Positions 37,198-45,575 of a stretch of DNA of 64,000 nt are shown in pieces (positions within the stretch are counted from its first letter, which is position 1; every line of letters starts with the position of its first letter). Origin of the DNA: Eutrophocola sp964629325 (GTDB taxonomy: Bacteria > Pseudomonadota > Gammaproteobacteria > Pseudomonadales > Pseudohongiellaceae). The notes below the pieces were generated by a model. The model did no database searches, was not told where the DNA came from, and saw only the letters and a list, made by a program, of their open reading frames with translations. The DNA is taken from NCBI GenBank assembly GCA_964629325.1, contig CAZVSC010000003.1:37095-101094 (forward strand), in the 5' to 3' direction. Made by a program: the position numbers and the translations under genes.

Positions 37198-38028
37198 ATG
37201 AAAAACATTCTTATCACATTGATTTGGTTTTCAGTAATGACGGCTTTGAATGTTCAGGCCCAGCCCTATCCCGCCCCTGATCCCGACAAGATCCAGGTGC
37301 TCATCATCACTGGCCAGCACGTGCACTACTGGCCGGACACCACGCCGGGGCTGAAGACGGCGCTGGAGGACACCGGCAAGTTCGAAGTGCGGGTGACCGA
37401 GGAATTTCGCGGGGCCACCGCCGCCACCCTGCAAAACTACGATTTGCTGGTCATGAACTACTACGACAGGCGCCAGGACCCGGTTTACCGCTGGGGCGAG
37501 GAAGCAGAACAGGCCGTTGAGGATTTCGTCAGGGGCGGCAAGGGCGTGGTCATGTACCACCTGGCACTCGGCGCCTTCTATCACTGGACCGAGTGGGAAA
37601 AGATGAGCGGGGGCAACTGGCGCGACGGCCGTGGCCACCATTCCGCCCAGCATGATTTCGATGTCGACCTGATCGACAGGAATCATCCCATAACACGGGG
37701 CCTGAAGACGCCGCTGCGCATGGAGGACGATGAGTTGTACGCCAATCTCATCTATCAGCCTGAGGGGAGCTACCATGTACTGGCCACGGCATACGACGAC
37801 CACTCCCTGTACGGGGAGAACGTGCGCCAGCCCATTCCCGGGCCGGGCATTCACCAGCCCATCCTGTGGACGGTCGATTACGGCCAGGGGAGGGTGTTCG
37901 TCACCACGCTGGGGCATGACGGTGAGGATGTACTGCATCCCACCTTTGTCACGACGTTCACCCGCGGCGCGGAGTGGGCGGCAACCGGGGCGGTGACGCT
38001 CGCAATTCCACCGGCGCTGGCTGAATAA
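37198..38028 (+). CDS. Secreted ThuA-domain protein
   Basis: The 276-aa protein starts at ATG 37198 behind TTGGAG, with a signal peptide to NVQAQ. It has the ThuA glutamine-amidotransferase-like fold: IQVLIITGQHVHYW, YDLLVMNYYDRR, FVRGGKGVVMYHLALGAF and GQGRVFVTTLGHDGE. Some ThuA-type proteins are linked to disaccharide oxidation; secreted ones are uncharacterised. It follows the beta-helix gene and converges closely (4 bp) on a PQQ-type sugar dehydrogenase gene, so a role in sugar or polysaccharide use is plausible. Confidence 0.85.
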   Translation: MKNILITLIWFSVMTALNVQAQPYPAPDPDKIQVLIITGQHVHYWPDTTPGLKTALEDTGKFEVRVTEEFRGATAATLQNYDLLVMNYYDRRQDPVYRWGEEAEQAVEDFVRGGKGVVMYHLALGAFYHWTEWEKMSGGNWRDGRGHHSAQHDFDVDLIDRNHPITRGLKTPLRMEDDELYANLIYQPEGSYHVLATAYDDHSLYGENVRQPIPGPGIHQPILWTVDYGQGRVFVTTLGHDGEDVLHPTFVTTFTRGAEWAATGAVTLAIPPALAE

Positions 38029-38032
38029 GGAA

Positions 38033-39193
38033 TCAGTCTGCCGGTTCGAGTTTCAGCAGCTTGCCGGAAATACCTTCCTGGCCGGTGTGGCGCCTGACGA
38101 GCGCATAAATATTACCTGCAGCATCGGCATCGACATCGCGGAATTCCGCCATCAGCGGCGTGAGCAGGCTTTCCCGTTCGCGGGATGCGCGTCCCTCCAG
38201 CACCACGGTCTGCAGCATCATGCCGCTCATGCCGGTGACGATGAGGTGGTTTTTCCATTCCGGGAAGGCGTCGCCGTCGTAGTAGATGATGTCTGAAATG
38301 CCGATCGAGGGCACCCAGAACCAGCGCGGAGGCTCCATGCCGGCTTTCATGGGTTCATCGGTGATGAGTTCGCCGGGGTAGGTACGGCCGAAGGAGACGA
38401 CAGGCCAGCCGTAATTGGCACCGGCTTTCAGGATATTCACTTCGTCACCTCCGCGCGGGCCATGCTCGCTGGCCCACATTTCGCCCGTGACCGGGTTCAG
38501 CATCAGGCCCTGCTGGTTGCGGTGGCCATAGGAAAAGATTTCCGGCAGGGCGCCGGGCGTATTGACGAAGGGATTGTCGGCCGGAACGCGGCCATCGTCA
38601 TGCAGGCGTACGGTCTTGCCGTTGTGGTAGGCCAGGTCCTGGGCTTTAGGTTCGCCATCGGGGCCGCGGTCGCCTATGGTGATGTACAGGTAGCCTTCGC
38701 CGTCGAAGGCGATGCGGGAGCCATAGTTGAGTTCACGCGGCTCCCACGCAAAAGCTTCGAAGATTTCCTCCACGTTCGTAAACCGCATATCGTCCAGCCG
38801 CGCCCTGGTCACGACCAGGGTGCTGCCGTTGTCGTTGATGCGGGAATGGGCAAGATAAACCAGCTGGTTTTCTGCAAAGTTCGGGTGCAAGGCTATGTCC
38901 ATGTAGCCGGAATGCAATCTGCCAGGGGCTTCCGGCATACCTTCTATGGCTTGCGAAACCAGTTCTCCGTCATGCACCAGGCGCACACGTCCAGGCTGCT
39001 CGGTGATCAGAAGGTCACCGTCGGGCAGGATAGCCATTGCCCAGGGACTTTCCAGGCCGTCGACCAATGTGGTGATCCGTATGTCGTGATTCAGGGAAGG
39101 GATGACCTGGCTGTCCGCCGCACCAGCGGCCGGGGGGATAACCAGCATGAATGGCAAGATGAGTCGTCTAAATACTGAGTTGAATGCAGTCAT
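38033..39193 (-). CDS. PQQ-dependent soluble aldose dehydrogenase (YliI/Asd type)
   Basis: The 386-aa protein has a signal peptide (to ~GAADS) and the six-bladed propeller of soluble glucose/aldose dehydrogenases, with LESPWAMAILPDGDLLITEQ, YMDIALHPNFAENQLVYLAH, HGPRGGDEVNILKAGANYGW and SIGISDIIYYDGD. The family oxidises aldose sugars with PQQ and calcium in the periplasm. I chose the ATG at 39191-39193, behind GGGGGAAG. No PQQ synthesis genes are in the window, so cofactor supply is unknown. Confidence 0.9.
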   Translation of the reverse strand: MTAFNSVFRRLILPFMLVIPPAAGAADSQVIPSLNHDIRITTLVDGLESPWAMAILPDGDLLITEQPGRVRLVHDGELVSQAIEGMPEAPGRLHSGYMDIALHPNFAENQLVYLAHSRINDNGSTLVVTRARLDDMRFTNVEEIFEAFAWEPRELNYGSRIAFDGEGYLYITIGDRGPDGEPKAQDLAYHNGKTVRLHDDGRVPADNPFVNTPGALPEIFSYGHRNQQGLMLNPVTGEMWASEHGPRGGDEVNILKAGANYGWPVVSFGRTYPGELITDEPMKAGMEPPRWFWVPSIGISDIIYYDGDAFPEWKNHLIVTGMSGMMLQTVVLEGRASRERESLLTPLMAEFRDVDADAAGNIYALVRRHTGQEGISGKLLKLEPAD

Positions 39194-39283
39194 GGTGTCT
39201 TCCCCCGGAGTGTTGAAACGTGCCGGAAAGCACATTTACCGTGGCCGATTATGCGAAACCTGCCGCCAAAGCGCCAGCATTGC

Positions 39284-39724
39284 TCAGCGTCTGACGAGGT
39301 AGAGGAGCCCCGCCAGGGTAAACACCAATAACGAGACAAGGAAGACCAGGCCGCCCCAGTGAAATTCGGCGATATTCATGAACAGGTCGGTACTGAAGTC
39401 GGTCATGGCGGACGTCACGCCGTCACCCAGTTGCTGCAGGGCATTGCTATTGCGGTCCCTGAGCACAGCCTCGATTGCGGGGAACAACAGGACCAGCCAG
39501 ACACCGACCGGGCTGACGATGCTGGCACGACCGAGGCCGGCCAGGATCAGCGCCGGGGCTGCCAGGGCGAGCACAACTACCAGGACGGCTTCGACGGGAG
39601 CGATGCGGTTATAACTGACTTCGCCGTAAACAGGAAAGCTGGTCAGGGGCAGGAACATGCCGACCGACAATCCCAGGGCGGACAGGTAAATGGCAACTTG
39701 CAGCGTGTTCCGGTTCATCGGCAT
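39284..39724 (-). CDS. Four-helix membrane protein of unknown function
   Basis: The 146-aa protein has about four hydrophobic segments (for example VEAVLVVVLALAAPALILAG and LVFLVSLLVFTLAGLLYLV) and ends in LVRR. A loop of ~30 residues between helices 3 and 4 carries LRDRNSNALQQLGDGV. I do not recognise the family. It stands upstream of the sugar dehydrogenase on the same strand, 90 bp away. Confidence 0.6.
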   Translation of the reverse strand: MPMNRNTLQVAIYLSALGLSVGMFLPLTSFPVYGEVSYNRIAPVEAVLVVVLALAAPALILAGLGRASIVSPVGVWLVLLFPAIEAVLRDRNSNALQQLGDGVTSAMTDFSTDLFMNIAEFHWGGLVFLVSLLVFTLAGLLYLVRR

Positions 39725-39882
39725 ATCGTAGCTGAAAGAGGCTATTATGCATTATCAACCGGGGCAGGCTCGACAATAAGTATGATCAATCGATCATGCT
39801 TGGCGATAGCGAATCCTTCGATTTTCAAGCGGCCGGCAAGGCCATGCTGGTGAGTCACCGCCAGGCGATGAGGCTCAAGCGC

Positions 39883-40542
39883 TCAGATAAAGCCCTGATC
39901 GCAGAAGATCGCCTTGCTGGTCACGCTGGTTGCCATGGGGCCGGTGTTCCTGACCAGTGATTTGCACATCTCGCGCACGTAATCCTGGCGGCAGGCGAAC
40001 AGGTGATTGGCTTCCTGGATAACATGCCGGTGGCACTCGGTGGCATGGGCGAGCAGTGTGCTGACACCTGCCTTGACCAGGTTGGCAGCCGCCTCATCGA
40101 AGAGCAGGCAGGCCTGCCGGCTTTCCTTGCTGCGTGGGCCGACATGGATGCGTTTCTCCAACAGGCCAAGATCGACTACCTCGTGGATGCTGGAGTCGAT
40201 ATCCTCGTCCAATGGGTCCAGCGACTTGCGGGATATGGTGAAGAACAGGGGTTCATCGCCTTCGACCCTGATGCAGTTCATTCCCTCGCGAATATTAATC
40301 TCAAGAACCGCGTGCAATTTTTCGCGGATGCCCGTGCCCTTGTGCGTGCCGCGAACGGCAATCTCGAACCGGTTCATGCCTTCAAGGGCGATACTTGCGA
40401 CCGCGGCAGCCAGGGTCACGTCGTAAAAACGCTCTTCTGATTCATACCTTATTGTGCACAACTCGGCCAGGCCGCAGGCTTCCATGGCGGAAGTATCCGC
40501 AATGACGCGGGTTGGTACTGTCACTTGCTGTAAGGCACCCAT
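39883..40542 (-). CDS. Unrecognised protein, paralogue of the gene at 40775
   Basis: The 219-aa soluble protein has no signal peptide or membrane segment. It aligns along most of its length with the 216-residue product of the next gene upstream: IALEGMNRFEIAV with ISLEGLNNFSVSV, LEINIREGMNCIRVEG with LDFKLQEGNNKISIEG, SRKSLDPLDEDIDSSI with TKKTLDLACTDLDEGI, and ECHRHVIQEANHLFACRQDY with DCHNRLIKSRSRLFTNKADY. A beta-rich half is followed by a helical half with two conserved Cys-His pairs of uncertain meaning. No function can be assigned. Confidence 0.65.
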   Translation of the reverse strand: MGALQQVTVPTRVIADTSAMEACGLAELCTIRYESEERFYDVTLAAAVASIALEGMNRFEIAVRGTHKGTGIREKLHAVLEINIREGMNCIRVEGDEPLFFTISRKSLDPLDEDIDSSIHEVVDLGLLEKRIHVGPRSKESRQACLLFDEAAANLVKAGVSTLLAHATECHRHVIQEANHLFACRQDYVREMCKSLVRNTGPMATSVTSKAIFCDQGFI

Positions 40543-40774
40543 GGGAAATGATCATCCAGGTTCGCGAAGCGGCTTTGGAATGAATGGTTTGCGGGAGGCT
40601 ATCCGACTTTTCCCGCCACATAAGGTACAGGGTAGGGGTTATTCGCCAGTAATACAGTGATCCAGGTCCAAGTTTTGGCTGTCTCGGGGGCGGTCCCGAA
40701 AACGCCAGGTAAGGAAAAGCGGACAAGGACCGGATTGGCGGGACTGCGGGACTTATGGCCAGTAGGGCAGGGAG

Positions 40775-41425
40775 TCAGGACGTGGCCATGTAGTACTTGA
40801 CGCCCCGATTGATGGCAACGACGGTAAAATCATCCAGTTCTTCCTTGAGCATGTCATACATGGCGTTGATGTAATCCGCCTTGTTGGTGAAAAGCCGGCT
40901 GCGGCTTTTGATAAGACGGTTGTGGCAGTCCATCGAGCCGCCGATGATGGTGCTGATACTGCTCATTAGCAGGTTTATCGCGATACGGTCATTGAGCAGG
41001 TTCACTGGAACCTTGCGCCGGTTGGTTTTCAGGAAGTCATCCGTGATCTCCCCCTTCAGCCAGGAAATGCCTTTTTTGACGGCGTCCACAATGCCTTCAT
41101 CGAGATCGGTGCAGGCCAGGTCGAGGGTTTTCTTGGTGATCCAGAAGGGATAGGTCGGGCCACCCTCGATGCTGATCTTGTTGTTGCCTTCCTGCAGCTT
41201 GAAATCGAGGACTGAGGTCAAAGATTCTGTAACGTCGGATTGTTTATCCCAGCAGCAAACGGAGACCGAAAAGTTGTTCAGTCCTTCAAGGGAGATTTGC
41301 GACAGGTTGACGCCGAACTCGAGCGTGTAAACCTTGTCGCCCAGATCCTGGGAACTGGTCCCCAACAGTGTCAAATCCGACTTTCTGCGCGTCGGCGTGG
41401 GTTGCTTCTTATCCTTGTTATCCAT
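40775..41425 (-). CDS. Unrecognised protein, paralogue of the gene at 39883
   Basis: The 216-aa protein starts at the ATG at 41423-41425 (MDNKDKKQPTPTRRKSDL), 4-5 bp after AGGGA; the frame extends 30 bp upstream. A charged N-terminal tail of ~30 residues precedes the shared core (see the entry at 39883). The helical half has DCHNRLIKSRSRLFTNKADY and a hydrophobic patch NLLMSSISTIIGG. It is probably cytoplasmic. The upstream 150 bp are AT-rich and may hold its promoter. The family is not recognised. Confidence 0.65.
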   Translation of the reverse strand: MDNKDKKQPTPTRRKSDLTLLGTSSQDLGDKVYTLEFGVNLSQISLEGLNNFSVSVCCWDKQSDVTESLTSVLDFKLQEGNNKISIEGGPTYPFWITKKTLDLACTDLDEGIVDAVKKGISWLKGEITDDFLKTNRRKVPVNLLNDRIAINLLMSSISTIIGGSMDCHNRLIKSRSRLFTNKADYINAMYDMLKEELDDFTVVAINRGVKYYMATS

Positions 41426-41578
41426 ACTTCCCTGCTGTGAATGAGCCCTGGTCAACGGGGAATGAATCCTGATTTATCTGTTCATTTATAACACGATATA
41501 GCATTAAAGAAGTGCAACATTTTGGCAAATAGTCGCAATTTGCTCGCAAAACAGTATTTGAAACCAGGGCAGATCTGC

Positions 41579-42517
41579 TCAGGGTGTCAGCCTGCCAGTC
41601 ACGGGGAGGATGCCGCCGGGCCCTGATTCCGCCACTTTGAAATTGAAGACATAGCCGTCTTCGAGTCCCATCCGCAGATCGGTGACAACGATATCTTTGC
41701 CGCGCCGGGTGACCTTGTAAAAGCCATGCGTGAACCACACCAGGCGCTGCACCGGCCAGTGACCGCCTAGTTCGTCCAGCAGTGCGTCGTCGCTGTCATG
41801 AAAATTCACCTCCAGGGGGCCGGCGCTGGCAAATACCGGCAGGAAGGCGTCGAAATATCCATCCTCCACCCGGCCGATGATGCGCCAGACCAGCGTGTTA
41901 AATGGCGCAGGAGTCGACATCAGCTTGTCGTAGGCGATGCCCTGCGCGGCCAGTAGCCGCTCGGCACGAGCATCGACTACGACCTTGGCCGCCACCGTCC
42001 AGGTCAGGTAGCAGGAGCTGATTACCAGCCCGGCGTAATTCAGCACATGACCTGTGGAGCGCTCCCTGCTCATCACCATGGCACTGATGAAACCTGTCAG
42101 CAGCCACAGGGTATAGGCGGGATCCACGATAAAGATCGTCGACCAGCTTACCGGATAAGCATTTAGCGGCCAGAACAATTGCGTGCCATACACCGTGAAA
42201 CCGTCGAGCAGGGGATGGGTGAACAGGACCAGGAAGACCATCAGGTAGACCTTTCGAGAATGCGGTCCTAGTGCCTGCTGCGATTTCAGGACGAGCCAGC
42301 CCACCAGTGGTGAAACCAGGCTCAGCATCAGCAGGGAATGAGTTGCTGAGCGGTGGTAGGTAAAGGCAGCTACCGCGTCCTCCCAGGGAATGAAAGTATC
42401 CAGGTCGGGCAGGGTGGCAACGAGCCCGCCCGTGATCGCGGCCCGCTTGCCGACCTTGCGGCCGAGTACGGCTTCACCTATGGCAGCGCCTAGAGCGAAT
42501 TGGGTGACTGAATCCAT
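41579..42517 (-). CDS. YdjM/DUF457-type inner-membrane metal-dependent hydrolase
   Basis: The 312-aa protein begins MDSVTQFALGAAIGEAVLG and has PDLDTFIP, FTYHRSATHSLLML and FTHPLLDGFTVYGTQLFWP, the His/Asp motifs of the YdjM family, over about five membrane helices. A ~110-residue C-terminal soluble extension follows. E. coli YdjM is LexA-regulated; no LexA box was noticed here. The reaction is not known. Confidence 0.85.
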   Translation of the reverse strand: MDSVTQFALGAAIGEAVLGRKVGKRAAITGGLVATLPDLDTFIPWEDAVAAFTYHRSATHSLLMLSLVSPLVGWLVLKSQQALGPHSRKVYLMVFLVLFTHPLLDGFTVYGTQLFWPLNAYPVSWSTIFIVDPAYTLWLLTGFISAMVMSRERSTGHVLNYAGLVISSCYLTWTVAAKVVVDARAERLLAAQGIAYDKLMSTPAPFNTLVWRIIGRVEDGYFDAFLPVFASAGPLEVNFHDSDDALLDELGGHWPVQRLVWFTHGFYKVTRRGKDIVVTDLRMGLEDGYVFNFKVAESGPGGILPVTGRLTP

Positions 42518-42656
42518 CGATGCCTTTCCACATGGGTGCTTTCAACTGCAGGCGCGCATGATAACGCGCCGTCGTCGCGCGGGCGAGACAGGCATGTAAT
42601 TGCCTGCATGAACGGGTATGCTGTTGCCTTTTCCATTAGAAACGCAAGGGGGATCC

Positions 42657-42941
42657 ATGCCTGCATACATCGTTGCCAACTACACCGTGACAAATCCCGG
42701 GGGGTACGGGGACTACCCCCAGAAGGCGACCGAAACACTGGTAGCCCACGGGGCGGAAGTGGTGGCTGTTGACCTCAACAGCGAGGTCCTGGAAGGAAAG
42801 CCGCAACCCGTGACCGTCATTCTCAGGTTTGGGTCGAAGGAGGCTGCCAAAGCCTGGTATGACTCGCCGGAGTACCAGGCGATCATTGGTCTTCGCGCCA
42901 ACAATTCAGAAGGTACGATGGTCCTGATCGAAGGCTTCTGA
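42657..42941 (+). CDS. DUF1330 family protein
   Basis: The 94-aa protein has the ferredoxin-like dimeric alpha-beta fold of DUF1330: MPAYIVANYTVTNPGGYGDY, VTVILRFGSKEAAKAWYDSP and EYQAIIGLRANNSEGTMVL. ATG 42657 follows AAGGGGGA. The role is unknown. A palindromic terminator follows within 20 bp. Confidence 0.88.
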   Translation: MPAYIVANYTVTNPGGYGDYPQKATETLVAHGAEVVAVDLNSEVLEGKPQPVTVILRFGSKEAAKAWYDSPEYQAIIGLRANNSEGTMVLIEGF

Positions 42942-42959
42942 AAAATACCGGCTCAGCAT

Positions 42960-42995
42960 ATGAAAAAGCCTGCTCGATCGAGCAGGCTTTTTCAT
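42960..42995. terminator. Perfect 36-bp palindrome acting as bidirectional terminator
   Basis: The sequence is symmetrical around 42977/42978, with arms ATGAAAAAGCCTGCTCGA. The GC-rich core flanked by A5 and T5 forms a terminator for DUF1330 on the plus strand and for the small gene at 43020 on the minus strand. Confidence 0.85.
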
Positions 42996-43019
42996 TTCAG
43001 GCGGCGTGCTCGCTGCTCC

Positions 43020-43390
43020 CTAACTGACCCAATCCTGAGCCTCCTCGATGGATTCCACGATGCAGATCTGGTGTCCACGCGCACTGCCCATCGACTGGTA
43101 GACCCTGGCAAGCTGCAATGCCCTGTCCTCGGTGACCACAATGGCGCGCCTGGTGCCCGCAGGCCAGGGGCTCTTGCTGGCGATCAGGGTGATGTCGGAC
43201 TCGCGCAACTCCTCAAGATTGCCGATATCGGTGAGATCTATGATTTGCCCCCATGCGACGTCAATGACCCCGCTGTCCATGAGCTGGAAAGTCTTTTCAG
43301 GCTATCGATGAAATCCTCGATGGTGACATCGCCCGAGGCATGTGTGCGCAAGGTGCGGGTGGTTTTATCCAGCAGAATGTCTATGGGCAT
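43020..43390 (-). pseudogene. Frameshifted STAS/SpoIIAA-like small protein
   Basis: Two minus-strand frames read as one protein of ~123 aa. The N-terminal part (MPIDILLDKTTRTLRTHASG, then DVTIEDFIDSLKRL) begins at the ATG at 43388-43390. The C-terminal part (SGVIDVAWGQIIDLTDIGNL onward, ending EEAQDWVS) is in another frame. In small proteins of this type the first half flows into a V.DVS.V-like strand, as the joined product would. The shift falls between ~43280 and 43303, and a run of four A in the coding strand (CTGAAAAGAC) is the likely site. It may be a real lesion or a sequencing error. Confidence 0.6.
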
Positions 43391-43467
43391 GTGACATCGG
43401 TCAACTGTATTGTTTCTGGTTTCAGGGTAAACGAAGGCCGCTGGATTCACCATCCCCCCGGGGTTCC

Positions 43468-45465
43468 TTATTCCGGGCGGGGGCCGTAATGCGGCATTGC
43501 TTCACCGTATTCGTAAGCACCGAGATCCGGTGCGCGACCGTTGTAGCCATCGTTGATATTCGGCAGCACGATGCCCGCATCCACGGCCGCAGCACCGCGG
43601 CGCAGGCGCAGATCCACTTCTGCGGGGTCATACAGCATGGTCGGGCGTGCCAGGTCAGGCATGGCGGCATTCATGAAAATATCGTAATCCACCAGTACGC
43701 TGTGGGCATCCTGGCCGGTGGCCTGCTGGTATTCGGCAAAGGTGGCGAAATTGCGTACCACCAGCGGGCTTTCATAATCAGCCTCGACCTCCCTGGGTGG
43801 TGATGACCAGCTGAAGGCGACATCTGTGCCCGCATTGACCCTGTAGCCGTTGTAATCGCTGGAGGAATAGTTGGTGTAGGTGCGTATGGCCATAGTCGCC
43901 GGCTGTCGCTCCTGACCGAAAATCAGGTTGTTGCGGAAATGCAGGTTCGATGCGGGTGTGATCTGCCTGATCTCCCCGATATACGTATTGTGGTAATAGA
44001 TGACACCGGCCGGGTCGGCATGAATCTTAACCGGACCGTAAGGGCTGTGATACACCACGTTGCGAATGAAATACACAGGGCCCCCGAACACCGGCTGCGG
44101 GCTCATGCCGCCAACCGCAACGTTGAAACAGCGGTTGTCGAATACGCGCACGTTGTGCATGGAGCCATCCGCCTCGAAACAGTTGTCGTCCAGGTTGGAT
44201 ACATCGTTGCCGTAGATATCGATGGATACCGGCATGCGGTCCCGTGGAATATTGGGGTAGCCGTCGGGCATGCCGTAGGTGGCATGGTCGAGGGCATCGT
44301 GAAAACCGACGACCTTGTTGTAGGCGATGACGTGGCCGGCGCCGTAAATGGATACGGCGTAATAGGAGTCGAGCAGGCGCTTCTCCTCGAAGTCCGGGTC
44401 TTCGTTCCAGGGCGGGATGTTGTACCAGCCCATCAGTTCGTCCGGCCGGCGGCCAATCATGGTGTTGTCCGCAATGTAGAACTTGCGCGAGCCCGACCAG
44501 TCCGAATGAATGGCTGTCGCCACGTCCTCGAAGCGGCTGCGTTTCACCATCAGGCCTTCGCTGCCGGTAATGTTTTTCATGCCGGCTTCAAAGACGATAT
44601 TCGTGTTGCGAAAGGTGATGCCTTCGAAAAGGTGCCAGTCGCCGCCCATCATATTGAACAGCACGTTATTGCCGCCGCCGTCGAATACCACTTCGCCGTC
44701 ACCGGCCGCCTTGATGGTGATCGGCATATCCTCGGTGCCGTCGGCAGTCAGGTAGTAAGTGCCGTCCCAGGTTGTGCCGCAGCAGGTGGTGTACCCGGAA
44801 TCGATTTCATGGGTGTAGCTGCGACGGTTGAATTCCTTGTAGACGCCGGCATGCACCAGGATGGTGTCACCCGCGCGTACACGGGCAGCCGAGGCCCGGC
44901 TCCAGTCGCCGCCAAGGCCGGCCATGTAATAGGCCTGGAGCAGACCATGGAACGCCGGCTGCTCTTCCGGGCCGGTATGGTCCAGGGGATAGACATGCAG
45001 GACCCGGCCGCCGGAGAACGCCTGCGGCTCCGCGCGCGTGGTGACGGTAACGATGCGCTCTGCGCGGCCGGTGACGCCGTCAGGATCAGTCAGGGTGAAG
45101 CGGGCCTCGTATTCCGTGCCGGGCTCGAGGTAGAAAATACTGCCGGCAAACATGTTGGGCGCCGTGTAATCCAGGGTCTGGTCGAAGACCGAGCGCTCGT
45201 TATGTACACGCACCAGCGGCAGGCCATCGCGCCAGTTGCGCTCGCCGGTCTCGCGGTACGCGAGGGTCACCTGGGCATTGCGGTTGTCGTCACCCTCGAT
45301 ATACCACTCGAAACCCAGGGAAATCAGAGTGGGTGGCTCGATGATGAACTCCCCCGCGAGGGTTGCGTCATCGGCGCGGCCCTGCATTGATATCATCAGC
45401 GGCAGGAATGCGAACAGCAGGCGATGTTGGCGTGAAATGCGAAAAGTTAATAAGCGTTTAAACAT
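43468..45465 (-). CDS. Secreted right-handed beta-helix protein, copy B
   Basis: The 665-aa protein starts at the ATG at 45463-45465 behind AGGGGA, with a signal-like N-terminus. It is a full-length paralogue of the protein at 34502: an FN3-like domain EPPTLISLGFEWYIEGDD, VRAGDTILVHAGVYKE, a long beta-helix with the shared stretch YNKVVGFHDALDHATYGMPD, and a shared C-terminus ATGQDAHSVLVDYDIF and APDLGAYEYGEAMPHYGPR. It differs by insertions around EIDSGYTTCCGTTWDG. Substrate unknown; a polysaccharide is likely from the fold. A ThuA-like gene lies 110 bp upstream on the same strand. Confidence 0.8.
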   Translation of the reverse strand: MFKRLLTFRISRQHRLLFAFLPLMISMQGRADDATLAGEFIIEPPTLISLGFEWYIEGDDNRNAQVTLAYRETGERNWRDGLPLVRVHNERSVFDQTLDYTAPNMFAGSIFYLEPGTEYEARFTLTDPDGVTGRAERIVTVTTRAEPQAFSGGRVLHVYPLDHTGPEEQPAFHGLLQAYYMAGLGGDWSRASAARVRAGDTILVHAGVYKEFNRRSYTHEIDSGYTTCCGTTWDGTYYLTADGTEDMPITIKAAGDGEVVFDGGGNNVLFNMMGGDWHLFEGITFRNTNIVFEAGMKNITGSEGLMVKRSRFEDVATAIHSDWSGSRKFYIADNTMIGRRPDELMGWYNIPPWNEDPDFEEKRLLDSYYAVSIYGAGHVIAYNKVVGFHDALDHATYGMPDGYPNIPRDRMPVSIDIYGNDVSNLDDNCFEADGSMHNVRVFDNRCFNVAVGGMSPQPVFGGPVYFIRNVVYHSPYGPVKIHADPAGVIYYHNTYIGEIRQITPASNLHFRNNLIFGQERQPATMAIRTYTNYSSSDYNGYRVNAGTDVAFSWSSPPREVEADYESPLVVRNFATFAEYQQATGQDAHSVLVDYDIFMNAAMPDLARPTMLYDPAEVDLRLRRGAAAVDAGIVLPNINDGYNGRAPDLGAYEYGEAMPHYGPRPE

Positions 45466-45575
45466 GTCGTTCCCCTGGATACGGTTGCTGGAGCTGGTGT
45501 CATTCTGCAATACCCTGCCTGTGAACACAAAGCATCCCCCTGTTTTTGGCTGTTGTCATTGCTGTGTGCCGGCAA

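Noticed and set aside
36873..37217. 114-aa minus-strand frame upstream of the ThuA gene
   Set aside because: It starts inside the duplicated flank of the assembly gap and covers hairpin-rich intergenic sequence; composition is not gene-like.
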